Shown here in pieces: positions 17,523 to 26,314 of a stretch of 55,772 nucleotides of DNA. Position 1 is the stretch's first letter, and the number at the start of each line of letters is the position of its first letter. The position numbers were made by a program, and so were the translations under genes. The stretch lies in NCBI RefSeq assembly GCF_900094555.1, contig NZ_FMAC01000020.1:1-55772 (forward strand). Reading direction: 5' to 3'. Origin of the DNA: Martinezella hainanensis. GTDB lineage: Bacteria; Pseudomonadota; Alphaproteobacteria; Rhizobiales; Rhizobiaceae. Under the pieces are notes generated by a model. That model searched no databases, was not told the origin of the DNA, and saw nothing but the letters and a program-made list of their open reading frames with translations.

Positions 17523-18050
17523 ATGCGCAAGCTCCTGTTCGAAAGCCTGATCCGGCCGCCTTTGACGGAACCTGCACCCGTCAGCGCCGACGCGGCAGTC
17601 GAGGAACTCGCGGTGGCCGTGGACAGTAAGGCGCGCCGCAGGCTCGGTCGCAGTCTGGCGATTCGCGCCGTCGACGCCGGATCCTGCAATGGTTGCGAAC
17701 TCGAAATGCATGCTCTGAGCAACGCCTTTTATGATATCGAACGGTTTGGCATCCGTTTCGTGGCCTCGCCCCGTCATGCTGACGTGCTCATGGTCACCGG
17801 CCCCGTGACCAAGAACATGGCTGAGGCCCTCGAACGGACGTATAATGCCACGCCGGAACCCAAATGGGTCGTTGCGCTGGGCGACTGCGCGCGTGATGGC
17901 GGTTGCTTTGCCGGGAGCTATGCCGTGGTCGGCGGAGTTTCGAAGATCGTGCCCGTCGACTTGCACATTCCCGGCTGCCCGCCGTCCCCGACAGATATCC
18001 TCAAGGGTTTGCTGGCGCTGCTCGATTATGTAAGCGAAGGGACCGGCTAG
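17523..18050 (+). CDS. hyfI: HyfI/NuoB-like FeS subunit
   Basis: A 175-residue protein of the NuoB/HycG/HyfI family. All four ligands of the proximal [4Fe-4S] cluster are present: two in GSCNGCELEMHALSN, one in LGDCARDGGCFAGSY and one in IPGCPPSPTDILKG. It would sit against the large subunit. So the electron-transfer cluster is kept while the NiFe site of HyfG is lost. It is shorter than E. coli HyfI (about 250), mainly at the C terminus. The gene starts 12 bp after hyfG. No ferredoxin-like HyfA or HyfH subunit is encoded nearby, so the electron donor must come from elsewhere. Confidence 0.85.
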   Translation: MRKLLFESLIRPPLTEPAPVSADAAVEELAVAVDSKARRRLGRSLAIRAVDAGSCNGCELEMHALSNAFYDIERFGIRFVASPRHADVLMVTGPVTKNMAEALERTYNATPEPKWVVALGDCARDGGCFAGSYAVVGGVSKIVPVDLHIPGCPPSPTDILKGLLALLDYVSEGTG

Positions 18051-18067
18051 TTCGACGGCAAGGTTCA

Positions 18068-19090
18068 ATGGCTGGACGTCTACAGACAGTTATTCCGACA
18101 ATCGTTGCCGCCGGGATGGCGATATATCGCTTCCTTGCAACAGCGGGCCGCGGGGAGCTGTCGCAAAGACGGCGGCGCCTCATGGGCTTAAGTGCCGCTC
18201 ACACCGAGCCCGCCATCAGCGCGGCGATCGACGCTGTCGAGAAAGTTTTTGTCCGGGACTTTAACTGGTGTCTTCGGCGGGTATCGTATCCCCAGGAGAG
18301 CGGCTTGGATGCTCGCGCCGAGATGATCGAGGATGGATGGTCAACCGGCCGCTTTCTGCCGATGAGGATCAGGTTGGCATCGTCAGAGAGGGACGACAGC
18401 GGCAATTACCTTCATCAAGTCGAAAGCCACTGCCTGGATTACTGGGCATCCCATTCCCTTTCGGTTTGCGTGTTCCTGTTCGACCCCGAGCGGGGTGACG
18501 TTCTGTGGCAGTGGGTCAAGATGGAACCGCTCGATAAATTCGGACAAGAGCAGTTGCTCGCCATTCCGGCATCCAACATCCTGGATGCATCGGCGCGATT
18601 GGGCTTCGAGGAAACCGTCTCATCGGATCCGCAAAAGTTGCTGCGTTCGGCATTTGCGGTCGACCGCGCCCTGATGGAAAGGATTGGCGATCAGGCGGCA
18701 ATATTCATTTGGGACGAATGGGGCGATTCCTCTCCAATTTTCTGCAATTTGCGCATTATTCTGGACAAAGGCGAACCGGAGATCCGGATCGATTATCGCA
18801 TTCGGGCGCAACATCTTCACGAGCTGATGATCCAGCTTTTCCCTTGGGCTTGCTATTCCTATGCCGAGCCGATCAAGGAATATTCCAACGAGGTCGCAAT
18901 TCATGTGCTCGAGGTCGAGGTTCGACCGGAAGCCTTGGCCTATCTGGAAGCGGAAGAGTTTCTGGAGGCAGGCTATCCCGAAGAACCAGATCCGCCATCA
19001 CCGGAGGCCGAAGATTATATCACCGCTGAGGAGGAGGCTTTTTGGCGAAACCGAGGGGTGACGCGTGGCTCCGATAAGCGGGAAAGTTGA
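18068..19090 (+). CDS. DUF4365-like protein, start uncertain
   Basis: A frame of up to 340 codons. From residue ~39 (ATG 18182) it reads AISAAIDAVEKVFVRDFNWC and then RRVSYPQESGLDARAEMIED. Later come HQVESHCLDYWASHSLSVCV and FLFDPERGDVLWQWVKM. The order of a GxDA motif, a strand, an H-x-x-Y-W helix and a W-Q/W-V end resembles DUF4365 proteins, which have a restriction-endonuclease-like fold. The usual Q-x-K catalytic strand (x-QIKSG) is here MRIRLAS, so activity is doubtful. The C terminus is acidic and Glu-rich. The start at 18068 has only a weak ribosome site (AAGG); 18113 and 18182 are alternatives. It lies 17 bp after hyfI, but a functional link is not evident. Confidence 0.5.
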   Translation: MAGRLQTVIPTIVAAGMAIYRFLATAGRGELSQRRRRLMGLSAAHTEPAISAAIDAVEKVFVRDFNWCLRRVSYPQESGLDARAEMIEDGWSTGRFLPMRIRLASSERDDSGNYLHQVESHCLDYWASHSLSVCVFLFDPERGDVLWQWVKMEPLDKFGQEQLLAIPASNILDASARLGFEETVSSDPQKLLRSAFAVDRALMERIGDQAAIFIWDEWGDSSPIFCNLRIILDKGEPEIRIDYRIRAQHLHELMIQLFPWACYSYAEPIKEYSNEVAIHVLEVEVRPEALAYLEAEEFLEAGYPEEPDPPSPEAEDYITAEEEAFWRNRGVTRGSDKRES

Positions 19091-19528
19091 ATGAGGCACG
19101 AGGAACAAGGCATTGCCGCAAGGCACCCCGGCGATCACCACCGGCCGATGTTTTCCTACACCTCGAACACCGGCCCGCCGATCACGATGGGACGGCTCCA
19201 AGTCGACGACAACTAGCCGAGGCTCAATTTCCTCGCTCTTGAAAAGAATCGAACCAGCGACCATCCAAATCGACGATCGAGTTACCCTTTTTGAATCGGG
19301 AAGCTTCTTCCAAACTGGGTAAAGGTGTAAAACGCCCTTGGCACAACCCGAGATGAGAACATAATAAGCCGAAATAACCGGCGAGCTTCCTTCGCCGGGA
19401 TTGATGTGAGAGGCATCGACACCGTAGCGTCGGGAAATACACGCGGCAACCGTGACTCGACAACGGTCGCCATGCGATCCGCTCAATCCGGCTAGATCTT
19501 GCGTCCAGCCGGATTGGCTTGCAGAGTC
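19091..19528 (+). other. Gap between convergent genes
   Basis: The region lies between the converging 3' ends of the DUF4365-like gene and the sugar-binding protein gene. A minus-strand frame (18998-19486) shows no recognisable domain, runs into the DUF4365 gene and lacks a ribosome site. It is not accepted. Confidence 0.4.
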
Positions 19529-20518
19529 CTACTTGCCCATCATCTGCTTCGCATTGTCAGGCGTGATAGCGGTCGTGTCGACCGTTACCGTTGCAGGTAC
19601 CGATGACGCACAGTCCAGCAATACTGACTTTGCCATGTCGATTGCTTCTTTAGCACCTGTTGGATAGGTGAATGTCGCGGACCAATCACCCTTTGCGACC
19701 GCCTCAATCCCGCCAGCTGGGCCGGGCAAGCCATCGGTGCCAATAATCTTCACGGTCTTTCCGGCACCCTTTGCCGCAAGCAGGGCACCCGCCGCCATCA
19801 TATCGTTGCTGGCGTAGACCATTTTGATATCTGGATGTGCCTGCAGCATGGCTGCGAATGCTGTTTGCGCCTTGTCCGGCAACCAGTCAGCCGCTTGTTC
19901 CGCCACGATCTGGATCTTGGGATTGGCTTTCACGCCGTCCTTAAAGCCATTCAGTCGCTCGACGGCAGGCGTTGAACTCGGGAGCCCCTCCAGCACCGCA
20001 GCCTCGCCGCCATCGGGCAGAAGCGTCTTACTTGTATATTGACCCGCGGCCAATGCGATCTTGTAGTTGTCTCCGCCAATAAAAGAAGTGTAGTCCTTGC
20101 CAGCTTCGCCGTTCGTCTTCCTATCAAGTTCGATAACCGGGATACCCGCGTCCATCGCCCGCTTAACGGCCGGCGTGAGCGGCGCCGCCTCGAAGGGTGA
20201 GATCAACAGGAGGTCGACCTTTTGCGTGATGAAGTTGTCGACCTGCGATGTCTGGGTGTTGACGTTGCCGGCGCCGTCGGCAATCTGCAGCGTGAACTGC
20301 GGGACAGCCTTGGCGGCTGCCTGCAGTTCATCGTTGACATGCTGGCGGTAGGGTTCTGCATTGTTTGCCTGCGAAAAGCCGATCACGAATTCGCCATTCT
20401 TGGCACAGGCTTTCACGAGCGGATCAGCAGCCTGGGCAGCATTGACGATAGCCAGACTTGAGCTCGCTAGCAGGCCGATGCGCCAGACATACGATAATCG
20501 AAGTGCATTGCGTGTCAT
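19529..20518 (-). CDS. Sugar ABC transporter, periplasmic binding protein
   Basis: A 329-residue type I periplasmic binding protein (RbsB/Peripla_BP_4 type). A Sec signal with a hydrophobic core ends near NAAQAA; the mature domain opens EFVIGFSQANNAEPYRQHVN. Typical hinge and ligand features follow: VDLLLISPFEAAPLTPAVKR, IPVIELDRKTNGEAGKDYTS and ASNDMMAAGALLAA. The start at 20518 is preferred because GGAGG precedes it closely; an upstream in-frame start at 20533 does not fit. It is the last gene of a minus-strand operon lacI-ATPase-permease-binding protein. The divergent FucU gene suggests a sugar such as fucose, ribose or a relative, but the ligand is not shown. Confidence 0.85.
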   Translation of the reverse strand: MTRNALRLSYVWRIGLLASSSLAIVNAAQAADPLVKACAKNGEFVIGFSQANNAEPYRQHVNDELQAAAKAVPQFTLQIADGAGNVNTQTSQVDNFITQKVDLLLISPFEAAPLTPAVKRAMDAGIPVIELDRKTNGEAGKDYTSFIGGDNYKIALAAGQYTSKTLLPDGGEAAVLEGLPSSTPAVERLNGFKDGVKANPKIQIVAEQAADWLPDKAQTAFAAMLQAHPDIKMVYASNDMMAAGALLAAKGAGKTVKIIGTDGLPGPAGGIEAVAKGDWSATFTYPTGAKEAIDMAKSVLLDCASSVPATVTVDTTAITPDNAKQMMGK

Positions 20519-20571
20519 TATTTTCTCCTCCACATTGATCCCGGCTCCACCCTCCGGGAGATGCCACCAGA

Positions 20572-21615
20572 CTACCTTCCCAATCCTTCGCGGCGGCGAA
20601 CGAGGGATTGAAGGACTGCTGCCAGAACGATGATTGCCGCGGTGGCGAGCAACTGCATGGCTGGCGTAATGTTGTTGAGCTGAAGAATATTAGCCAAAGC
20701 GCCCAGCATGATCGTGCCGGCGATTGTTCCGACCATTGAACCGGAACCTCCGAACAGGCTGGTTCCTCCAATTACGACAGCCGCAATGGCCGTCAGTTCG
20801 TATCCGGTCCCATCATTGGCACTTCCGAAATTGAACTGCCCTGCATGAACGATGCCAGCCAGCGCGGATGCAAAGCCGGTGATGGCGTAGACGGCGATCT
20901 TGATTACCGAGACCGGAACGCCTGAGATGCGAGCGGCGCGCTCGTTTCCGCCGACGGCATAGACATAGCGGCCGAACCTGGTTGTGTTCAGCACGAGCGT
21001 AGCGACACAGGCAAAGATCAGAAAGACGATCGTGGCGACGGGCACGACATTGCCGAATAGCCTGCCGCCCAGAATGGCAAAAATTGGTGGAGCGAGACCA
21101 GGCCCGTCGCCATAGGAGATGTTGATATACTGATTGCCCGATACGACGAGTGCAAGTCCGCGAGCTGCCTGTAAACCGGCAAGGGTGACAATAAATGCCT
21201 CAAGCCGAAATTTGCTTGAAATCGCTCCCTGGACTAACCCGAAACACGTGCCCATCAGCAAGACTGCCAAGACAGTTGTAATGAGCCCGAAACCGCCAGA
21301 GACCATCAACGTTGCTGTCACGACGCTCGCAAGACCAAGTGTCGCCCCGACCGAGAGATCAATCCCGGCAGTGATGATTACGAACGTCATTCCGATCGCG
21401 ATGATGCCAGTCTCTGACACCGCGCGGACGATGTTCGCGATGTTGTCGGGTTGAAGAAACAGGATGACGCCATGTCGACGCGGCGAGAAAATGATGCCGC
21501 CTGCGAAGACCAATATAAGACCGATCAAGCTTTGGAAGCGGACCATCACCGCCAGCGGATCAATGCGCTTGGCGGGCTGAATCGCTGGACTGGACGTGAT
21601 TTGCTGTTCGGACAT
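20572..21615 (-). CDS. Sugar ABC transporter permease (RbsC type)
   Basis: A 347-residue permease of the RbsC/XylH (BPD_transp_2) family with 8-10 hydrophobic spans. Marker segments are TGIIAIGMTFVIITAGIDLS followed by VGATLGLASVV, and a late G-x-x-L-x-G...E-L-x-A-I-A-A-V-V-I-G-G-T-S-L-x-G-G block. The N-terminal 35 residues are cytoplasmic. Its ATG overlaps the stop of the ATPase gene by one base (TGATG at 21615), so both are made together. The binding-protein gene follows after 53 bp. Confidence 0.85.
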   Translation of the reverse strand: MSEQQITSSPAIQPAKRIDPLAVMVRFQSLIGLILVFAGGIIFSPRRHGVILFLQPDNIANIVRAVSETGIIAIGMTFVIITAGIDLSVGATLGLASVVTATLMVSGGFGLITTVLAVLLMGTCFGLVQGAISSKFRLEAFIVTLAGLQAARGLALVVSGNQYINISYGDGPGLAPPIFAILGGRLFGNVVPVATIVFLIFACVATLVLNTTRFGRYVYAVGGNERAARISGVPVSVIKIAVYAITGFASALAGIVHAGQFNFGSANDGTGYELTAIAAVVIGGTSLFGGSGSMVGTIAGTIMLGALANILQLNNITPAMQLLATAAIIVLAAVLQSLVRRREGLGR

Positions 21616-23132
21616 CAGGCCTCCCTCCCGTTGGCGGCCGCCAGGACTTCATGCTCGCTGACGCCGCCAGAAAACTCAGCAACGCTGCAGCCGTTGCGCA
21701 AAACCACTATTCGATCGCACAGGCCGATCAGCTCAGGCATTTCGCTCGAAGCGACAAGAATCCCCAGCCCCTCGGAAGCAAGCTTGCGCAAGCGGGTGTA
21801 GATTTCCCCCTTTGCGCCGACGTCGACGCCGCGTGTCGGCTCGTCGAGAAGCAACAGACGCGGATTGCCCAGCACTTCCTTTGCAAGGACCACCTTCTGT
21901 TGATTTCCCCCTGAAAGAGCTCCGACCGCGATAGCGGGATTCTTTGGACGGATGTCGAATTGGCCGAAAGAACTCTTGATCGCATCCTCTTGGCGTCGCG
22001 CAGACAGCAAGCCATGTGGTGATATTCGGCGAATGACCGACATGACCAAGTTGAGACCTACCGACATACGCAGCATGAGACCGGCCCCACGCCGGTCGTC
22101 GGTGACGAATGCCAGCCCTACCCTACGAGCAGCCGCGATCGATGTGAGCTTAGCCGGCCGACCGCCAACCGCAATTTCGCCCCGCCAATAACCCGGCACG
22201 CCTGCTCCGTAGAGAGCGCTCAAAAGTTCGGTTCGACCCGCCCCCATAACGCCAGCCAGCCCGACGATTTCACCGCGCCGAACATCCAGATCGACACTGA
22301 TTGGAGCCTGCCAACCGGGAGACGCGCGATGCGGATGGAAGGAAGCCTGCCGCATCCGCAGGAGTACGTCACCAACACTGTCTGCGCGGCGCGGATAAAG
22401 CTCGTTCAGGGGACGTCCGACGAGAAGCTGCACCAGTTCGGCCTGCGGCGCGTCTGGTTCTGTGACACCAGCCACCTTGCCGTCGCGCATAACCGTTACG
22501 CGGTGAGCGATCTGGGGAACCTCCTCAAGACGGTGCGAGATATAGACGATACCAACGCCAGAGGACGCCAAGCCACGCATGATGTCGAACAATCGATCCA
22601 CTTCGCCAACGGTCAAGGCGGCCGTTGGTTCATCCATGATGAGGGCTTTCGATGCGTAGGAAAGCGCCTTGACGATGGCGACGACCTGGCGCTGGCCGAT
22701 GGAAAGCTCGCTTACGAGCTGGGTTGGATCGATGGATTGATCGATCGCTTCCAGTCTTTTGCGCGCCTCGTGCAGCATTGCCTTGCTGTCAAGCATTCCA
22801 TGCGGATGAACACGCTCGTGTCCGAGAAAGAGATTGGCGGCCACGCTCAGGCTCGGCACGAGGTCCAGTTCCTGGAAGATTGTTGCGATGCCCGCTGCCT
22901 GTGCATCACGAGGGCCGTGAAATCGCACCGATTTACCGTCGATGAAAATCTCTCCCTCGTCCGGCGTATACACACCGGACAACAGGTTCATCAACGTAGA
23001 TTTTCCTGCACCGTTTTCACCAAGCAGCGCGTGGATTTCGCCAATCTTCAGTTCGAAGTCCACCCCACGCAACGCCTGAACCCCGCCAAAGCGCTTGACT
23101 GCACCTTTCGCTGAAAGAACGATCTCGCTCAT
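21615..23132 (-). CDS. Sugar ABC transporter ATPase (RbsA/MglA type)
   Basis: A 505-residue double ATPase of the RbsA/MglA family. The N-terminal domain has Walker A GENGAGKST, signature LSIGQRQ and Walker B ALIMDEPTAAL. The C-terminal domain has the usual degenerate Walker A (GVMGAGRTE), an intact signature LSGGNQQK and LLLLDEPTRGVDVG. The start at 23132 is supported by GGAG and the ATGA overlap with the lacI stop; the in-frame GTG at 23147 lies inside lacI. It powers the permease encoded immediately downstream. Confidence 0.9.
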   Translation of the reverse strand: MSEIVLSAKGAVKRFGGVQALRGVDFELKIGEIHALLGENGAGKSTLMNLLSGVYTPDEGEIFIDGKSVRFHGPRDAQAAGIATIFQELDLVPSLSVAANLFLGHERVHPHGMLDSKAMLHEARKRLEAIDQSIDPTQLVSELSIGQRQVVAIVKALSYASKALIMDEPTAALTVGEVDRLFDIMRGLASSGVGIVYISHRLEEVPQIAHRVTVMRDGKVAGVTEPDAPQAELVQLLVGRPLNELYPRRADSVGDVLLRMRQASFHPHRASPGWQAPISVDLDVRRGEIVGLAGVMGAGRTELLSALYGAGVPGYWRGEIAVGGRPAKLTSIAAARRVGLAFVTDDRRGAGLMLRMSVGLNLVMSVIRRISPHGLLSARRQEDAIKSSFGQFDIRPKNPAIAVGALSGGNQQKVVLAKEVLGNPRLLLLDEPTRGVDVGAKGEIYTRLRKLASEGLGILVASSEMPELIGLCDRIVVLRNGCSVAEFSGGVSEHEVLAAANGREA

Positions 23133-24127
23133 GCTGGCTCTCCACACGATTCACGCAGCCGCAAAACCGGCGACAGTCGAACGGTTTGGCAGGGGCGACG
23201 CTTGTTGCCGATCCGCTCGATTAGCAAATCAGCCGCCTTCCGGCCGATCTCATCGCAAGGCTGAGCCATCAGCGTCAGGCGCGGCTCGAAATAATCCGCC
23301 CATTCGAAATCATCGATCCCGAGTACGGAAATATCTGCAGGAATGCGAAGTCCCCGTTCCCGGATGGCCCTCATGGCCCCGATCATCGTGAGATTGTTCG
23401 ATGCAAGAATGGCTGTCGGTGGTTCCTTTAATTCGAGCAGACGGTGCGTCGAAGCAGTAGCATCAGCGGTGTTGTTATTGCTGTCGCTAATCAGGTCTTC
23501 CTGCACCTTTATTCCTCTTTCCGTCATTGCAGCCCGAAAGGCATTCATGCGCTCCACGGTCGTCGCAAAACCGGGCTGCCCAAGAATGATCCCAACTCGT
23601 CTATGACGGAGCGTCACGAGATGATCGACAAGCGTGCGAATGGCAGCGACGTTATCGGTCCCGACCTGGTCGAAACGGCTATCGGATAGCCTATCAACGA
23701 GCACACAGGGTAGATCGGATTCGATGAGGTAATCCAGCGATCTCTTGGGATCGCCTGAAGGAGCAAGAATAATCCCGTCAACACGGCGCTGATGTAGATG
23801 CTGGACTAGCTCCAGTTCTCGATCGGGGTCATCTTGCGTGTCACATAGGAACACAATCAAGCCTCGCTTGGAACATTCAGCTTCGATCGCGCAGATAATG
23901 TCGCTGAAGTAAGGGTTCGAAATCGCTGATATTGCGAGGCCGATGGTGCCCGTGGAGGAGAGTTTCAGCGAACGAGCGAGGGCATTGGGGATATATCCAA
24001 TCGCCTCTACGGTATCCATTACGAGCTTCACCTTCTCGGGCGAGACGTAACGCGTCTTGTTGAGAACATGCGAAACCGTGGAGACCGAAACCCCAGCCGC
24101 CTTTGCCACTGCGGAAATAGTCGTCAT
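23129..24127 (-). CDS. LacI-family regulator of the sugar operon
   Basis: A 332-residue LacI/GalR repressor. The N-terminal HTH reads MTTISAVAKAAGVSVSTVSH, then VLNKTRYVSPEKVKLVMDTV, with the hinge helix PNALARSLK. The C-terminal part is a periplasmic-binding-like effector domain (SNPYFSDIICAIEAE, then GIDDFEWADYFEPRLTLM). The start at 24127 is chosen because the HTH begins there and CGGAG lies upstream; the frame extends to 24199 without support. It is the first gene of the sugar operon and overlaps the ATPase by four bases. An AAACGTTT-centred site upstream is a likely operator. Confidence 0.85.
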   Translation of the reverse strand: MTTISAVAKAAGVSVSTVSHVLNKTRYVSPEKVKLVMDTVEAIGYIPNALARSLKLSSTGTIGLAISAISNPYFSDIICAIEAECSKRGLIVFLCDTQDDPDRELELVQHLHQRRVDGIILAPSGDPKRSLDYLIESDLPCVLVDRLSDSRFDQVGTDNVAAIRTLVDHLVTLRHRRVGIILGQPGFATTVERMNAFRAAMTERGIKVQEDLISDSNNNTADATASTHRLLELKEPPTAILASNNLTMIGAMRAIRERGLRIPADISVLGIDDFEWADYFEPRLTLMAQPCDEIGRKAADLLIERIGNKRRPCQTVRLSPVLRLRESCGEPA

Positions 24128-24250
24128 GAGCACACTCCGGCTCTCGCCAGCAGCGCAACAAACAGGCTTTTCAAAGTGTCCTCCCAAGCGGAATTCCAAC
24201 CTTCGAAAGGCCTCCCAGGATCCGCTAACCTTGCCACGCTAGCGTCATCG

Positions 24251-24258
24251 AAACGTTT
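24251..24258. promoter_or_regulatory. LacI-type operator core
   Basis: AAACGTTT, a perfect 8-bp palindrome centred on CpG, sits in the divergent region between lacI (start 24127) and the FucU gene (start 24321). The flanking TCG and GCG give a near LacI/GalR consensus. It could control both directions. Confidence 0.5.
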
Positions 24259-24320
24259 GCGCAATCGTTTTTTTCTGATTATCGTTCTCAGCGGAGATGA
24301 TCTCTTGGGAGGGAATTGTC

Positions 24321-24761
24321 ATGCTAAAGGGTGTTCCGCCGTTCATTACGGCCGACGTATTATGGGTCATGGCCTCCATGGGCCATGGCGATGAACTCGC
24401 GATCGTAGATCGAAATTTCTCGGCTTTTCGTGTGTCGGCCGAGACCACCAGCGGAAAGCTCCTCATCTTGGAAGGTATCGATGCGCCGACCGCGGTGCGT
24501 GGAATCCTTCAAATGATGCCTTTGGATACGTTCGTTGAAGCACCACTCATGCACATGGAGGCCACCGACGCGCCAGGCGAGTTGTTGGAAGTGCATAAAG
24601 ATGTCATCGCCGCCTGCTCCCAAGCAGAGGGACGTGCGATCGTCAGCCAGCCTGTCGAAAGATTCGCCTATTATCCTATCGCGATGCGAGCGTTTGCAGT
24701 TATCAAGACGGCCGAATCTCGCCCCTATGGGAACTTCATCCTTAAGAAGGGCGTGGTCTAA
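24321..24761 (+). CDS. FucU/RbsD-family sugar mutarotase
   Basis: A 146-residue cytosolic enzyme that speeds anomer exchange of a sugar, normally L-fucose (FucU) or D-ribose (RbsD). MLKGVPPFITADVLWVMASM followed by GHGDELAIVDRNF is the FucU/RbsD start, with the active His in M-G-H-G-D. The end FAYYPIAMRAFAVIKTAE then YGNFILKKGVV is closer to FucU than RbsD (RFA-Y-x-x...YGN-LKKG). The start at 24321 follows GGGAGGG. It is divergent from the sugar ABC operon. It would deliver the anomer needed for the sugar's first catabolic step; the kinase or isomerase is not in the window. Confidence 0.8.
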   Translation: MLKGVPPFITADVLWVMASMGHGDELAIVDRNFSAFRVSAETTSGKLLILEGIDAPTAVRGILQMMPLDTFVEAPLMHMEATDAPGELLEVHKDVIAACSQAEGRAIVSQPVERFAYYPIAMRAFAVIKTAESRPYGNFILKKGVV

Positions 24762-24863
24762 GGATCATCATCAAGTGGTACCAGCGGTCAGTTCCGCGAT
24801 ATCAGGCAACGCCGGATACAACGGCACCTTGTCCAATTTAGAGCGGCATGTAGCAACCTGACG

Positions 24864-25073
24864 CTACCGCGACGAGCGTCTCCGGCGGAGGAGATTTCCT
24901 GGACCTGGATCGACAAAGGCTGAATACGCGTGATCCGAATCGAGCATCGCCATGAACGATGTTGCGACGGTTGCTTCGCCGCAGGCGGCGCATCGAAGAA
25001 TGTAGGAACCGCCTTGGACGATCGATTCGGTTTTATCCAATCCGCATGACGTGCAAGCCAACATATGGTTCAT
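24864..25073 (-). CDS. Small double-CxxC protein
   Basis: A 69-residue protein with two Cys pairs, ACTSCG near residue 8 and RCAACG near residue 27, spaced like a zinc ribbon. Between them lies a short strand-like stretch (SIVQGGSYILR). It ends with a basic RRRRSSR tail. There is no strong ribosome site; starts at 25073 or 25064 are possible. No partner. It could be a small zinc-binding regulator; function unknown. Confidence 0.45.
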   Translation of the reverse strand: MNHMLACTSCGLDKTESIVQGGSYILRCAACGEATVATSFMAMLDSDHAYSAFVDPGPGNLLRRRRSSR

Positions 25074-25076
25074 CAC

Positions 25077-25457
25077 GTCACTCTAACAGGCACATACAGT
25101 TTCTGATACCGAGCCAAAGCAGAGCTTATCGAAATCATCGCATGGCGTAACCCCTATTCTCCAACTGAAAGATGCAGAAAGAATCGTCAACACTATCCTG
25201 AAGGAAATGGCAGGAGCGTGGATGTGGGCGCTCAGATCGAACTGAGAGGCTTTAGCGTCGTCACTATTCGACGCCGGTTGCCGCGCTTGGAAAATCAACC
25301 GGGAACGACCCAGTCAATTTTTGCCAAGGAAAAGTAAGCGCCATATTTTAAGGCCGAAACACGCGATTCCCGTCCCGGGCATGAGCTTTCGCAGGCCATC
25401 GCCGGTGTCAGGATCGAACGCGTCGGGCGGCGCCCAAGAACCAAAGACTTTGGTCGA
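25077..25457 (+). other. Gap downstream of the alcohol dehydrogenase gene
   Basis: No supported coding sequence. Overlapping short frames on both strands show no family pattern, and no strong terminator is seen. Confidence 0.45.
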
Positions 25458-26225
25458 TCAGAGGGCAGTCGCAGCCAGGCCGCCATCGACCGCCAGGTTG
25501 ACGCCGACTACCCAGCGAGCCGCATCCGAGCAGAGAAATAGGGTTGGTCCGGCAATCTCGTCGGCAAAGGCAGGGCGCTTCATCAGGCTCGCGTCTCGCT
25601 GCACCCGTTCTTCGCCCAGCATGGCGACGAAATCGCCAAGGATCGGCGTGAAGACCGGCCCTGGTGCCACCGAATTCATGCGGATGTCGTGCCGCATGAA
25701 CAGATCGGAGCTACGGGCGCGGGTCCAGACAATCAGCGCCTCCTTGAAATACTGATAGCAGGTCTCCTGTGCGACCGGGTTGTCGTTTAGCCAAGCCAGT
25801 CCCTCGGCGAAATTCTTCGTCGCGGCGAGCGCATGATGAGCCTCGACACGTTTGGGCCACTCGGCGCCAAGAATGGAGGCGAAGTTGACGATCGATGCCC
25901 CCTTGGGCATCTGCGCCACCAGCGCTTCGGTGAGATGGCGAAGCCCGAGGTAATTGACTTTCGCAACGAGACCCCGATCGGCGGTTCCAGGCACGCCCGC
26001 CGCATTGATCAGCGCATCGACTTGCCCGGGCAGTGAGTGCACCGCGATGTCGATTGCGGAGGGATCACTCAGGTCGGCCTTGACGAAACCGTCAAGCGTC
26101 TGCATCGGATCGTTCCGATCAAGGCCGATAACATGTGCGCCATGAAAGCGTGCCAGGCGGGCAACTTCGCCCCCAATGCCGGAGGACGCACCGGTGACGA
26201 CGATTGTTTTTCCGTGAAAGTTCAT
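25458..26225 (-). CDS. Coniferyl-alcohol-dehydrogenase-type SDR
   Basis: A 255-residue classical short-chain dehydrogenase. The cofactor loop is TGASSGIGGEVARLARFHGA, with LDRND following the second strand (NAD-type Asp). The active site reads ETCYQYFKEALIVWT, giving Y-x-x-x-K, and the catalytic Ser region is IVNFASILGAEW. The long insert before the Tyr and E-A-L-I-x-W-T are typical of coniferyl alcohol dehydrogenases, which oxidise coniferyl alcohol to coniferaldehyde. The start at 26225 is preferred (AAGGAT upstream). It is the second gene of a sigma54-type operon behind an aldehyde dehydrogenase, which fits alcohol to aldehyde to acid. A paralogue lies at 44229. Confidence 0.75.
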   Translation of the reverse strand: MNFHGKTIVVTGASSGIGGEVARLARFHGAHVIGLDRNDPMQTLDGFVKADLSDPSAIDIAVHSLPGQVDALINAAGVPGTADRGLVAKVNYLGLRHLTEALVAQMPKGASIVNFASILGAEWPKRVEAHHALAATKNFAEGLAWLNDNPVAQETCYQYFKEALIVWTRARSSDLFMRHDIRMNSVAPGPVFTPILGDFVAMLGEERVQRDASLMKRPAFADEIAGPTLFLCSDAARWVVGVNLAVDGGLAATAL

Positions 26226-26314
26226 GGGAATCATCCTTGTTCTAAAAGGCATCGAGCCACATGCCGCAAAGCGGTCCGGGCTGGATCAGGGAGAGTGAGC
26301 AAAAAGCACGCAGA

